A DNA stretch of 48,457 nucleotides. Origin: Ruminococcus sp. UBA3665 (lineage in GTDB: Bacteria > Bacillota > Clostridia > Oscillospirales > Ruminococcaceae). The translations under genes were made by a program, and so were the position numbers. Positions 6,821 through 15,727 of this stretch are shown one piece after another. Location: contig DFJS01000056.1 in assembly GCA_002373165.1 (NCBI GenBank), positions 1 to 48,457 of the forward strand, given 5' to 3'. Below the pieces are notes generated by a model that was not told the origin of the DNA, did no database searches, and saw nothing but the letters and a program-made list of their open reading frames with translations. Within the stretch, counting starts at the first letter, position 1. Every line of letters starts with the position of its first letter.

Positions 6821-9508
6821 TTAACCCTGCGGATTTTTTTTGGCTTCGGGGCTTCCGGCATTGGGAGCATAGGGCTTGAGTACCTGCTGCCGCTGCGGAG
6901 GCGGCGCACTCTGCTGAATCTGAATTGTCAGCAGCATACGGACTGTTTCTTCCCGGATGCTTTCTACCATGGCATCGAACATTTCAAAGCCTTCGTAACG
7001 GTATTCGACAACGGGGTTTTTCTGGCCGTAGCTTCTCAGGCTGATACCGCGCTTGAGTTCCTGCATATCATCGATATGTGCCATCCACTTGCTGTCTACA
7101 ACGCGGAGCATGATAACACGTTCCAGTTCGCGGACAATCTTGTCTCCGTGCATCTGTTCTTTTTCGGCGTATTTGGATTTCATTTTATTGATAAGAAATT
7201 CTGTAATGCTGGTTTTGGTCTGTTTGGGAAGTTCTTCTTCTGTGAAGACAAGATCTCCGTCATCCAGAAGCCAGCCGTAGAAGTAATCTTTCAGGCCGAC
7301 AAGATTCCAGTTGTCCTGTTCTTCTTCTTCGGCGATATACTGGTCTGTAATGCTCTTGACGAGTTCGTCCATCATGCCGAGAATGGATTCGTGCAGGTCT
7401 TCGCCGTTGAGTACCTGGGCACGCTGTTTGTAGATGATTTCGCGCTGTGCGTTCATGACATCGTCATAATTCAGGGTATTCTTACGGATGCTGAAGTTTC
7501 TGCCTTCGACTTTTTTCTGAGAAGAAGCGATAATTTTCGTCAGGAATTTGCTTTCGATAGGCTGAGTTTCTTCTACGTTAAGGGATTTCATGACAGCTTC
7601 CATTCTGTCGCCGGCAAAGATTCTCATCAGGTCATCTTCGACGGAGAGGAAGAAACGGCTTTCGCCGGGGTCACCCTGACGGCCGGCACGTCCGCGGAGC
7701 TGGTTATCAATACGGCGGGATTCGTGGCGTTCCGTACCGATGATGAACAGGCCTCCGGCCTCGCGGACAGCCACAGCGGCTTCTTTGACTTTTTCGTCAT
7801 ATTTTTTATAGAGTTTTCTGTACACTTCACGGGCTTCCAGAATTTCCTGGTTATCTGTATCGGCAAAGCCGATTGCTTCGTTGATGACAGCATCATCATA
7901 GAGCTGTTCGCCGTTTTCTTTCTGGAGCTTGCGCAGTTCGGCACGGGAAGTGAATTCCGCGTTGCCGCCGAGAATGATATCTGTACCGCGTCCTGCCATG
8001 TTGGTAGCGATGGTGACAGCACCGAGTTTTCCGGCCTGGGCGACAATTTCGGCTTCTTTGGCATGATACTTGGCGTTCAGCACTTCATGCTTAATGCCGC
8101 GCTTTTTCAGCAGAGCAGATAATAATTCTGATTTTTCAATCGAAACTGTACCGACCAGGACAGGCTGCTGTTTCTTGTTGCATTCGGCAATCTGTTCGAT
8201 AATGGCAAGGAATTTGCCTTTTTCAGAACGATAAACCTGATCCGGATGATCAATACGCTGTACAGGCTTGTTAGTCGGAATTGCAATGACATCGAGCTTG
8301 TAAATTTCTTTGAATTCGTCTTCTTCGGTCATTGCCGTACCGGTCATGCCGGAGAGTTTGGCATATAATCTGAAATAGTTCTGGAAGGTGATAGTTGCCA
8401 GCGTTTTGGACTCGCGCTGGACTTCTACGCCTTCTTTGGCCTCGATTGCCTGATGCAGACCGTCGTTGAATCGTCTGCCGAGCATCTTGCGGCCTGTAAA
8501 TTCGTCAACAATGATTACTTCGCCTTCTTCGACAATATAATCCGTATCTTTTTTCATAATGCCGACGGCTTTCAGAGCCTGATTGATGTGATGCAGAAGC
8601 GTCAGATTTTCCTGTGCCATCAGGTTGTCCACATGGAAATGCTTTTCGGCTTTTTCCACGCCCTGTTTTGTGATAGTAGCAGTCTTGGCCTTTTCGTCGA
8701 TGATATAATCCGCACCTTCGGAAATTTCTTCCTGATCGACTTTGTCATCCATTTCCACGAATGTGATAGGGGTCAGCGTTTTGACGAATTTATCCACCAG
8801 TGTATATAATTCAGTAGATTTATCACCCTGACCGGAAATAATCAGCGGCGTTCTTGCCTCGTCAATCAGGATAGAGTCGACTTCGTCCACAATGGCAAAA
8901 TTCGGGTCACGCTGTACCATATCTTTTTTATAAGTCACCATGTTGTCGCGCAGGTAGTCGAAGCCGAATTCGTTGTTAGTGCCGTAAGTAATATCACAGG
9001 CATAGGCTGCGCGCCGCTGGGCGTTGTTCAGGCCGTGCAGGATACAGCCGACCGTCAGGCCGAGGAATCTGTGTACTTTACCCATTTCTTCCGACTGTGT
9101 TTTTGCCAGATAGTCATTGACTGTGACAACATGCACGCCTTTTCCGGAGAGAGCATTGGCATAGGCCGCAAGACATGCAACCAGAGTTTTGCCTTCACCG
9201 GTTTTCATTTCGGCAATACGCCCCTGATGAAGCACAATGGCACCGATAATCTGTACTTCAAAGGCACGTTTGCCAAGCACACGCCAGCCGGCTTCGCGGA
9301 CAGTGGCGAGTGCTTCCGGCAGAAGGGAATCCAGCGTATCTGTTCCTTCTTTGAGTCTTTCCCGGAATTCTACGGTTTTTTCTTTCAGCTCTGCATCAGA
9401 AAGAGCTTTATATTCTTCTTCCAGCGCAAGGACTTTGTCTTTGATCGGCTTGATGCGTTCCAGTTCCTTTTCACTGTAAGAACCAAAAATTGCTGTTAAA
9501 ATACCCAT
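6821..9508 (-). CDS. secA: Protein translocase ATPase SecA
   Basis: 895 aa. SecA is the ATPase motor that drives preproteins through SecYEG. Visible motifs: Walker A MKTGEGKTLV, Walker B FAIVDEVDSILIDEARTPLIISG, the GTDIILGG and IGTERHESRRIDNQLRGRAGRQGDPG helicase motifs, and the helical scaffold/wing region. The start is set at 9508 (MGILTAIFG), 8 bases after AAGGCGG; an ATG seven codons earlier has no ribosome site. The protein ends in a Pro/Gln-rich tail (PPPQRQQ...KKNPQG) with no CxCxSG-type zinc-binding finger, which many SecA proteins use for SecB or phospholipid contacts. Its own promoter overlaps the end of nth. Confidence 0.97.
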   Translation of the reverse strand: MGILTAIFGSYSEKELERIKPIKDKVLALEEEYKALSDAELKEKTVEFRERLKEGTDTLDSLLPEALATVREAGWRVLGKRAFEVQIIGAIVLHQGRIAEMKTGEGKTLVACLAAYANALSGKGVHVVTVNDYLAKTQSEEMGKVHRFLGLTVGCILHGLNNAQRRAAYACDITYGTNNEFGFDYLRDNMVTYKKDMVQRDPNFAIVDEVDSILIDEARTPLIISGQGDKSTELYTLVDKFVKTLTPITFVEMDDKVDQEEISEGADYIIDEKAKTATITKQGVEKAEKHFHVDNLMAQENLTLLHHINQALKAVGIMKKDTDYIVEEGEVIIVDEFTGRKMLGRRFNDGLHQAIEAKEGVEVQRESKTLATITFQNYFRLYAKLSGMTGTAMTEEDEFKEIYKLDVIAIPTNKPVQRIDHPDQVYRSEKGKFLAIIEQIAECNKKQQPVLVGTVSIEKSELLSALLKKRGIKHEVLNAKYHAKEAEIVAQAGKLGAVTIATNMAGRGTDIILGGNAEFTSRAELRKLQKENGEQLYDDAVINEAIGFADTDNQEILEAREVYRKLYKKYDEKVKEAAVAVREAGGLFIIGTERHESRRIDNQLRGRAGRQGDPGESRFFLSVEDDLMRIFAGDRMEAVMKSLNVEETQPIESKFLTKIIASSQKKVEGRNFSIRKNTLNYDDVMNAQREIIYKQRAQVLNGEDLHESILGMMDELVKSITDQYIAEEEEQDNWNLVGLKDYFYGWLLDDGDLVFTEEELPKQTKTSITEFLINKMKSKYAEKEQMHGDKIVRELERVIMLRVVDSKWMAHIDDMQELKRGISLRSYGQKNPVVEYRYEGFEMFDAMVESIREETVRMLLTIQIQQSAPPPQRQQVLKPYAPNAGSPEAKKNPQG

Positions 9509-9546
9509 TTGCGATACCGCCTTATTCAAGATTTTTATATATAATT

Positions 9547-9575
9547 ATTTTATCCTATTTTTCAGGTTTTGTCAA
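9547..9575 (-). promoter_or_regulatory. SigA promoter of secA
   Basis: Minus strand: TTGACA (9570-9575), 17-bp spacer, TAAAAT (9547-9552). The -35 box and spacer overlap the last codons and stop of nth (stop 9562-9564), so secA can be transcribed separately from the upstream genes. Confidence 0.75.
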
Positions 9576-10200
9576 TAGTTTTTGAAGCGCAGATTTCTGC
9601 CAGCGGACAGATGCCGCATTTCGGCTTTCTGGCGCGGCAGACATCCCGGCCCAGCTGGACGATTCTGTGGCAAAAAGCCGAGGATTCTTCCGGCAGCAGA
9701 AGCTGTTTCAGATCTGCTTCTACTTTAGGAGGAGCTGTCTCCGATGTCAAACCCAGTTTTCCGGTAATGCGGATAAAATGCGTATCTGTGACAACTGCCG
9801 GCTTGTGATAGACATCACCCATCAGAAGATTGGCAGTTTTCCGTCCGATTCCGGAAAGAGTCAGAAGTTCGTCAAGCGTATCCGGCAAAACGCCGTGATA
9901 GACTGTTTCCAGCCGCTGACAGGCTTCGATAATGCTTTTTGCTTTGAGATGATAAAAGCCGCAGGGCTTGATATCTTCTTCCAGCTCTGCAAGGCTGGCG
10001 TTGGCAAAAGACTGCAAAGTCGGATATTTCCGGAATAATGTTTTTGTTACGATGTTGACCCGTGCATCGGTACACTGTGCCGAAAGCCGTGCGGCAATCA
10101 TCAGCTGATAAGGATGATCATATACCAGAGAACAGGCTGCATCGGGATAATAAGCTTTCAGGAGCTGAACGGCTTTTTCGGCTTTTTGTTTTTTTGTCAT
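9562..10200 (-). CDS. nth: Endonuclease III (DNA glycosylase/AP lyase)
   Basis: 212 aa, standard size. It removes oxidised pyrimidines and nicks the abasic site in base-excision repair. The helix-hairpin-helix motif LSGIGRKTAN carries the catalytic lysine, and VVTDTHFIR carries the conserved aspartate. A C-terminal 4Fe-4S loop has cysteines spaced C-x6-C-x2-C-x5-C (CRARKPKCGICPLAEIC). It starts six bases after the foldase gene ends, so the two are cotranscribed. Confidence 0.95.
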   Translation of the reverse strand: MTKKQKAEKAVQLLKAYYPDAACSLVYDHPYQLMIAARLSAQCTDARVNIVTKTLFRKYPTLQSFANASLAELEEDIKPCGFYHLKAKSIIEACQRLETVYHGVLPDTLDELLTLSGIGRKTANLLMGDVYHKPAVVTDTHFIRITGKLGLTSETAPPKVEADLKQLLLPEESSAFCHRIVQLGRDVCRARKPKCGICPLAEICASKTIDKT

Positions 10201-10206
10201 GGCAGA

Positions 10207-11898
10207 TCAGCCCTCAATACTGCTGATGACATCGTCATTGACAGCGACGGGGCAGCTTGTTTTGCGTTCGGAATACCAGCTGTCCATTTTTTCAGATTTC
10301 ATCATGCTTTTGGCAGTGCCTTTCCAGGACGGGTCCCCGATGCCGGAAAAATACATGACATGCATACCGTAATTTGTTTCTACAATGCCTGTATCGCCGG
10401 GTTTTCTGGAAGAATCGAAACACCAGTCGTTGAAAGTTTCCACCATCTGACCGGGGAGGACATCTTCATACAGGCCGCCGTTTTTATTCGATCCGCCGTC
10501 TTCGGAATAGCGTTCGGCAAGCTCGGCAAAGCTTTCTTCGGAGCGGTCGCCGTTTTCCCATTCTTTGAGAGTGTTTTCGGCATACTTGCGGCAAGTTTCC
10601 AGCGCGGCTTCCTGTGCCGCTTCTTCGTCTTCGGCAGAAAGTTCAGAAGTTTCAGAAGTAGTTTCTTCTTCGTTCTGGTTCAGATAATTTTCTGTCATAA
10701 ACAGGATATGGCGGACGTTGACAGTCTGTGTTTCATCTCTTGTGGGTTCGCTGACAAGATAATAGACGTTATAGCTGCCTTCGCGTTCTGTCATATGCGT
10801 TTCGCCTACTTTGGCAGTGCCGCTGAATGCCCATTCGGCGGCATCGAATCCTTCGGAGTAAGTGAAATTATCTTCCCGGATAGAAGAGGGCAGAACTGAC
10901 AGTTCTTCTTCAGAAGCATTTTCGTAATTAGTCAGGATATTGCGCACCTGTTCTTCAAATTCTTCCGGAGAGGCGGCCTGCATCAGCTGTTCTGCGAGTT
11001 CTTTGGCCTGTTCCTGCGGCATTTCAGTCGGAGCTTCGGTTTCCGGTTCGGCACTGCTTTCTTCTTCGGGAGCGGCTTCGGAAGATGCTTCTTCCAGCTG
11101 ATAATGTACCCCGAAGCCCATGATGGAACAGCTGTCGAACGTAGTTTTATTTTCCTGGTAATAATTTTCCAGTTCTTCTTCTGTAAATTCCATATGATTC
11201 ATCATATTTGTCACATAAGAAGAAGCAAGGGCTTCCAGTTCCAGCATAGTTTTCAGATCGTTTTCCGTCACATTTTCGCCGTAATCGGCAGGGTCAAGTC
11301 CGGCGAGTTCTTCTGCCACGGCGTTCTGTTCATAGTCTGACAGAGTATAGCCGTCTTCATTGGCGGCTTCCTGAAAAATCAGCAGCTGAGAAGCAGTTGT
11401 TTTGGCCTGATTCATGATATAATCAAACCAGGTGATATCTTCGCCTGTTTCTTCCGGGAGCTTCTGTTCTTTCAGGGACATTGTTTCTGTGTCGATGCCG
11501 TAATAACTCAGTGCAGAGGCGTACTGTTTCAGATAGTTATAATAGAAACACTGCATGACTTCTTTGGAGATTTCGCAGTTCTGGGAATAAGCTGCGGCTG
11601 TGGCATTCTGCGGCAGAGAGGTGACTTCGGCGGAAGTTTCTGAAATTTCTGCCTGAGAAGAAACTTCTGCATTCCGTTCCGGCGTATTGTAGAGCTTGAC
11701 TCCTGCAAAGGCAAGGCAGCCCAGAATTGCGGCGGAAGCAACGGCAATTCCTGCAATTTTAAGGGGATTGTTTTTCTGCGGCCGGGTTTCCTGTTCTTCC
11801 GGGGGAGCGGCCGGAGCAGGTTCTTCGGCAGATTCCTGAAAATCGCCGAGAATGCCCGTATATTCTTCGGGCTTTTCCTGTTCTTGATTTTTGTCCAT
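10207..11898 (-). CDS. Membrane-anchored parvulin-type peptidyl-prolyl isomerase (PrsA/SurA-like)
   Basis: 563 aa. It probably helps fold exported proteins outside the membrane. An acidic cytoplasmic N-terminus (about 45 residues) precedes one transmembrane helix (about 48-70, IAGIAVASAAILGCLAFAG); there is no lipobox, unlike classical PrsA. A SurA_N-like helical region follows (about 95-330) with a Glu/Ala-rich insertion, then a PPIC parvulin domain (about 390-516) with VNVRHILF, FAELAERYSEDGGS and NGGLY...GQMVETF. An acidic loop of about 35 residues (QNEEETTSETSE...) interrupts the domain after its first strand. The start MDKNQEQ is preceded by AAGAAAGGAC; the open frame further upstream has no ribosome site. 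It is the second gene of a four-gene minus-strand cluster ending at secA. Confidence 0.88.
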   Translation of the reverse strand: MDKNQEQEKPEEYTGILGDFQESAEEPAPAAPPEEQETRPQKNNPLKIAGIAVASAAILGCLAFAGVKLYNTPERNAEVSSQAEISETSAEVTSLPQNATAAAYSQNCEISKEVMQCFYYNYLKQYASALSYYGIDTETMSLKEQKLPEETGEDITWFDYIMNQAKTTASQLLIFQEAANEDGYTLSDYEQNAVAEELAGLDPADYGENVTENDLKTMLELEALASSYVTNMMNHMEFTEEELENYYQENKTTFDSCSIMGFGVHYQLEEASSEAAPEEESSAEPETEAPTEMPQEQAKELAEQLMQAASPEEFEEQVRNILTNYENASEEELSVLPSSIREDNFTYSEGFDAAEWAFSGTAKVGETHMTEREGSYNVYYLVSEPTRDETQTVNVRHILFMTENYLNQNEEETTSETSELSAEDEEAAQEAALETCRKYAENTLKEWENGDRSEESFAELAERYSEDGGSNKNGGLYEDVLPGQMVETFNDWCFDSSRKPGDTGIVETNYGMHVMYFSGIGDPSWKGTAKSMMKSEKMDSWYSERKTSCPVAVNDDVISSIEG

Positions 11899-11932
11899 AA
11901 AAAATCGTAGTCCTTTCTTGAAAAATAAAAAA

Positions 11933-12328
11933 TCAGAACTGTCCCAGAGCATCGGTAATTTTATCCGTATTGGGATAGTCTGCTCCGTCATCGAGCGCGG
12001 CGGCGCGGTTATACAGCACATAGAATTTCTGCGTAGTATTTTCCAGAAAATAATAATGCCATAAATACGCGCCCAGCAGAACCAGCAGAATCAGACAGAG
12101 CAGTCCCAGGCCGGTCAGCTTGAAATACAGATAAAACCCCATTGTCAGGAAAAAAGCCAGGCCTACCAGAATGACAACCTGAAAATGCACAGCGCGTTCG
12201 TGCTGCATAAAGCCGATCTGTACCAGAATTTCTTTTCTTAATGCAGAAAGTTCGGTTTTGGAAAGCGCATCGGCATGTTCCAGCTTTTTGGTGAGCCAGT
12301 CCAGATAGATGATCATATAGCGTTTCAT
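11933..12328 (-). CDS. Hypothetical protein with two membrane helices, 131 aa
   Basis: The start at 12328 (MKRYMIIYLDWL) is chosen because AAAGGAAG lies 8 bases upstream and a consensus promoter follows at a suitable distance; the 91 codons of open frame before it run back across the leuB promoter. A cytoplasmic helix of about 45 residues precedes two transmembrane helices (about residues 55-74 and 78-100). The tail ends in a soluble stretch DDGADYPNTDKITDALGQF. I do not recognise a family. It heads a run with the parvulin foldase (34 bases downstream) and nth, so a membrane or export role is possible but unproven. Confidence 0.75.
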   Translation of the reverse strand: MKRYMIIYLDWLTKKLEHADALSKTELSALRKEILVQIGFMQHERAVHFQVVILVGLAFFLTMGFYLYFKLTGLGLLCLILLVLLGAYLWHYYFLENTTQKFYVLYNRAAALDDGADYPNTDKITDALGQF

Positions 12329-12367
12329 GCGTATTTCTTCCTTTCGCTTTGGAATGACAGTAATTTT

Positions 12368-12396
12368 ATTATAACATACTATTGTGATAATTTCAA
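12368..12396 (-). promoter_or_regulatory. SigA promoter of the 131-aa protein/foldase operon
   Basis: Minus strand: TTGAAA (12391-12396), 17-bp spacer, TATAAT (12368-12373) with TG before the -10. It is back-to-back with the leuB promoter, about 33 bases apart. Confidence 0.78.
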
Positions 12397-12429
12397 GGAA
12401 ATTCAGAAAAAAATTATGTTGAAAAAAGA

Positions 12430-12458
12430 TTGACATTTTGCCCCGGAAGTAGTATAAT
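12430..12458 (+). promoter_or_regulatory. SigA promoter of leuB-ilvE
   Basis: TTGACA (12430-12435), 17-bp spacer, TATAAT (12453-12458). The leader is about 35 bases, too short for a T-box or leader-peptide attenuator. AAAGGCGG (about 12479-12486) is the ribosome site. Confidence 0.85.
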
Positions 12459-12499
12459 AAATACAGCAATTTTTTTTGAAAGGCGGTTGAAGATTCCCA

Positions 12500-13582
12500 A
12501 TGAATTATAAAATCGGAGTCATCAAAGGCGACGGCATAGGCCCTGAAATCGTGGGGGAAGCTATGAAAGTTCTGGATAAAGTCGCCGAAACATATCATCA
12601 TGAATTTGTTTATACACAGCTCCTGATGGGCGGCTGTTCCATCGATGCCAACGGCGTTCCGCTGACAGACGAGACAATTCAGGCCTGCAAGGAAAGCGAT
12701 GCTGTTCTGATGGGTTCCATCGGCGGCAATACAACTACTTCTCCTTGGTACAAGCTCCCGGCTGACCTCAGACCGGAAGCCGGTCTGCTGAAATTAAGAA
12801 AATCTCTCGGACTGTTTGCCAATTTAAGACCCTGTGTTCTCTATCCTGAACTCCGCGGCGCATGTACCCTCCGCGAAGATATCAGCAGTCAGGGCTTTGA
12901 TATGCTGATTATGCGCGAACTGACCGGCGGTCTGTATTTTGGCGAACGCAGAACAGAAGAAATCGACGGCGTGATGACAGCTGTCGATACTCTCAGCTAT
13001 AACGAAAACGAAATCAGAAGAATCGCTGTCAAGGCATTTGAAGTCGCCATGAAGCGCAAAAAGAAAGTCACCAGCGTGGATAAGGCCAATGTACTGGATT
13101 CTTCCCGTCTGTGGCGCAAAGTCGTGAATGAAGTCGCTCAGGATTATCCGGAAGTAACTCTCGAACATGCCCTTGTGGACAGCACGGCAATGCAGATTGT
13201 AAAAAATCCTGCACAGTTCGATGTCATGGTAACAGAAAACATGTTCGGCGATATTCTCTCTGATGAGGCCGCTATGGTGACAGGTTCGCTCGGAATGCTG
13301 CCCTCTGCCAGTCTGAACGAGACAAAATTCGGCTTATATGAACCCAGCGGCGGCAGTGCGCCCGATATTGCCGGGAAAAATATCGCCAACCCGATTGCGG
13401 CAGTTCTTTCCGGCGCAATGCTTCTGCGCTATTCGCTGGAACTTCAGAAAGAAGCCGATGCTGTTGAAAACGCTGTACAGAAAGTCCTCGCCGAAGGATT
13501 CCGCACAGGAGATATTATGTCAGACGGCTGTAATCAGGTTTCCTGCTCCGAGATGGGCAGTCTGATTGCAGAACGCATATAA
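12500..13582 (+). CDS. leuB: 3-isopropylmalate dehydrogenase
   Basis: 360 aa, full length. It oxidatively decarboxylates 3-isopropylmalate with NAD in leucine synthesis. Family marks: KGDGIGPEI at the N-terminus, the arginines of LRKSLGLFANLRP and MRELTGGLYFG for substrate binding, DKANVL with the catalytic lysine, and the metal-binding aspartates near GDILSDEAA. GSAPDIAGKNIANP is the typical NAD-binding loop. It is the first gene of a two-gene operon with ilvE (33-base gap). leuC and leuD are not in the window. Confidence 0.96.
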   Translation: MNYKIGVIKGDGIGPEIVGEAMKVLDKVAETYHHEFVYTQLLMGGCSIDANGVPLTDETIQACKESDAVLMGSIGGNTTTSPWYKLPADLRPEAGLLKLRKSLGLFANLRPCVLYPELRGACTLREDISSQGFDMLIMRELTGGLYFGERRTEEIDGVMTAVDTLSYNENEIRRIAVKAFEVAMKRKKKVTSVDKANVLDSSRLWRKVVNEVAQDYPEVTLEHALVDSTAMQIVKNPAQFDVMVTENMFGDILSDEAAMVTGSLGMLPSASLNETKFGLYEPSGGSAPDIAGKNIANPIAAVLSGAMLLRYSLELQKEADAVENAVQKVLAEGFRTGDIMSDGCNQVSCSEMGSLIAERI

Positions 13583-13615
13583 AATTTTTATATTTTCAGA
13601 AAGAAGGATTCTATC

Positions 13616-14644
13616 ATGGAAAAGAAAGACATCGACTGGGGCAGCCTGGGCTTTGCCTATGTGCAGACAGACAAGCGTTATGTTGCCAATTATAAGGACG
13701 GCGCATGGGATGCCGGTACTCTTACGGAAGATGCAAATATCACAATGAATGAATGTGCCTGTGTGCTCCAGTATGCACAGACTGTCTTCGAGGGTCTGAA
13801 AGCTTATACGACAGAAGACGGCAGAATTGTCACCTTCCGTCCCGACTTGAACGCTGACAGACTGGTATCTTCTGCGGAACGTCTGGAAATGCCCGTTTTC
13901 CCGAAAGACAGATTCATCGATGCTGTAGAACAGGTTGTCAAGGCCAATGCGGCATGGGTTCCGCCTTACGGAAGCGGCGCAACACTGTACCTGCGTCCGT
14001 ACATGTTCGGCATTAATTCCGTTATCGGCGTAAAGCCTGCAACGGAATATCAGTTCCGGCTGTTCTGTACGCCGGTAGGCCCCTATTTCAAGGGCGGCGC
14101 AAAGCCGATTACTATCAGAGTCAGCGATCTGGACAGAGCCGCGCCTCACGGCACAGGCAATATCAAAGCCGGCCTGAATTATGCAATGAGTCTGCATACG
14201 CTGATGGATGCCCACCGTCAGGGATATGACGAAAATATGTTCCTCGATCCGGCTACACATACCAAAGTAGAAGAAACAGGCGGCGCAAACTTCCTGTTCG
14301 TGACGAAAGACGGCACGGTTGTCACACCTAAGAGCAACAGCATTCTGCCGTCTATCACAAGACGTTCGCTGGTTTATGTAGCAGAGCATGTACTGGGACT
14401 GAAAGTCGAAACACGCGAAGTGCTGTTCAGCGAAGTAAAAGATTTTGCAGAATGCGGCCTGTGCGGTACAGCGGCTGTCATCTCTCCGGTTGGCAAGATT
14501 GTCAATCATGATGAAGTCATCGAATTCCCGTCCGGTATGGAAAAGATGGGCGCAACGATTCAGAAGCTTTATGATACGCTGACCGGAATCCAGATGGGCA
14601 GACTGGAAGCTCCCGAAGGCTGGATTCATGAAATCAAGCTTTAA
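13616..14644 (+). CDS. ilvE: Branched-chain amino acid aminotransferase
   Basis: 342 aa. This PLP fold-type IV aminotransferase makes the last step of Leu, Ile and Val synthesis. The PLP lysine lies in GNIKAGLNYA, and the EETGGANFLFV and SITRRSL motifs are the usual PLP-phosphate and substrate contacts. The length and the N-terminal DWGSLGFAY match the longer BCAT II-like subgroup. The ribosome site AGAAGG lies about 10 bases before the ATG. It is cotranscribed with leuB and followed by an intrinsic terminator. Confidence 0.95.
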   Translation: MEKKDIDWGSLGFAYVQTDKRYVANYKDGAWDAGTLTEDANITMNECACVLQYAQTVFEGLKAYTTEDGRIVTFRPDLNADRLVSSAERLEMPVFPKDRFIDAVEQVVKANAAWVPPYGSGATLYLRPYMFGINSVIGVKPATEYQFRLFCTPVGPYFKGGAKPITIRVSDLDRAAPHGTGNIKAGLNYAMSLHTLMDAHRQGYDENMFLDPATHTKVEETGGANFLFVTKDGTVVTPKSNSILPSITRRSLVYVAEHVLGLKVETREVLFSEVKDFAECGLCGTAAVISPVGKIVNHDEVIEFPSGMEKMGATIQKLYDTLTGIQMGRLEAPEGWIHEIKL

Positions 14645-14663
14645 GATTATTTTTAATTATTAT

Positions 14664-14692
14664 CAAAAGCCGGACAAGTTCCGGCTTTTGTA
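14664..14692 (+). terminator. Intrinsic terminator after ilvE
   Basis: A 10-bp stem CAAAAGCCGG / CCGGCTTTTG has loop ACAAGTT; the descending arm contains TTTT, followed by TATTATT. The symmetry means it could act in both directions. Confidence 0.8.
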
Positions 14693-14766
14693 TTATTGAT
14701 AAAATTGATTCTGATTTCAGCCGGCAGAAAATAAAATAATGATAAGCATCAGAAAGGAGATTGTTC

Positions 14767-15654
14767 ATGCAGAAGAAAAATATAATTCTGAATTATGGCC
14801 TGCTGATTCTCGGCAGTATCATTGCGGCATTCGCACTGGAGAAAATTCTTGTTCCGTCACAGATTATGGACGGCGGCATGGTGGGTATCGCGATGATTAT
14901 CAGCACTCTGACAAAGCTGCCGCTTGGTATTCTGACAATCTGCCTGAATCTTCCGCTTGTCTGGATTGGCGGCAGAAAACTGGAAAAATCGTTCTTTATC
15001 AGGACAATTACGGCAATGGCAGTATTTTCAGTTGCATTGGAACTGTTCGGGACAGAAACATTTCATCAGATTGTCATCACGGAAGATAAGCTGTTAGCAA
15101 CTGTGTTCGGCGGACTGCTGTTAGGGTTCGGCGTGGGGCTGGTTCTGCTGAACGGCGGCTGTCTGGACGGTACAGAAGCTGTTGCAATTTTAATCAGCAA
15201 GAAATTTCATTTTTCCGTCGGACAGATTATTTTATTTTTTAATATTTTAATTTATCTGACTGCCGGGTTTATTTTCGAGTTCGACAGAGCATTATATAGT
15301 ATGCTGACATATATTATCGTCTCGAAAGTAGAGGATTTTATCAACACAGGAATGCAGGAAGGCAAGGCGGTTATGATTATCACCAACAACGGCGAGGCCA
15401 TTGCTGAGGATATTTACAGAACGCTCGGCCGGACAGTCACACTCATCGAGGGCAGCGGCCTGATTTCCGGCGAAAAGATTGTCCTGTACTGCGTGATTAC
15501 CAGAATTGAACTCTCTACCATGCGGAAAATTATCGAAAAAGATGACTATTCGGCATTCATGACCGTATCTGACGTATCGGAGATTGTCGGCAAGCATATC
15601 AAGAGCAAAGCGGCTCTGGAGCAAAAAAATCCGGAAAATCAGAAAACAGATTGA
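14767..15654 (+). CDS. YitT-family membrane protein (DUF2179 C-terminal domain)
   Basis: 295 aa. About five or six transmembrane helices fill residues 8-185, with the family motifs LVPSQIMDGGMVGIAM and NGGCLDGTEAVAI. A cytoplasmic C-terminal domain of the DUF2179 type follows (about 195-285: GKAVMIITNN, LGRTVTLIEG). Its biochemical role is not established; transport is usually presumed. The start at 14767 follows AAAGGAGA by six bases. The visible upstream promoter match is poor. The next gene's -35 box overlaps its stop codon. Confidence 0.87.
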   Translation: MQKKNIILNYGLLILGSIIAAFALEKILVPSQIMDGGMVGIAMIISTLTKLPLGILTICLNLPLVWIGGRKLEKSFFIRTITAMAVFSVALELFGTETFHQIVITEDKLLATVFGGLLLGFGVGLVLLNGGCLDGTEAVAILISKKFHFSVGQIILFFNILIYLTAGFIFEFDRALYSMLTYIIVSKVEDFINTGMQEGKAVMIITNNGEAIAEDIYRTLGRTVTLIEGSGLISGEKIVLYCVITRIELSTMRKIIEKDDYSAFMTVSDVSEIVGKHIKSKAALEQKNPENQKTD

Positions 15655-15679
15655 CTTTTCCGGAAAACTATGATATAAT
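15651..15679 (+). promoter_or_regulatory. SigA promoter of the VWA gene
   Basis: TTGACT (15651-15656), 17-bp spacer, TATAAT (15674-15679). The -35 box contains the stop codon of the YitT gene. AAGGAG lies just before the ATG at 15728. Confidence 0.8.
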
Positions 15680-15727
15680 AAAACTGCAAAATTTATTTTT
15701 GTTAATTTTTTTAAGGAGATCAAATTT

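Noticed and set aside
6737..8122. Long plus-strand open frame opposite secA
   Set aside because: It is antisense to highly conserved secA codons, has no ribosome site and encodes a Phe-rich composition typical of antisense frames.
12459..12499. T-box or leader-peptide attenuator for leuB-ilvE
   Set aside because: The leader is about 35 bases with no terminator hairpin.
12329..12601. 91-codon N-terminal extension of the 131-aa membrane protein
   Set aside because: It would cross the leuB start and both promoters; the ribosome site and promoter support the start at 12328.
14693..14766. Promoter for the YitT gene
   Set aside because: Only TTGATT with no acceptable -10 at 16-18 bp was found, so no promoter is claimed.
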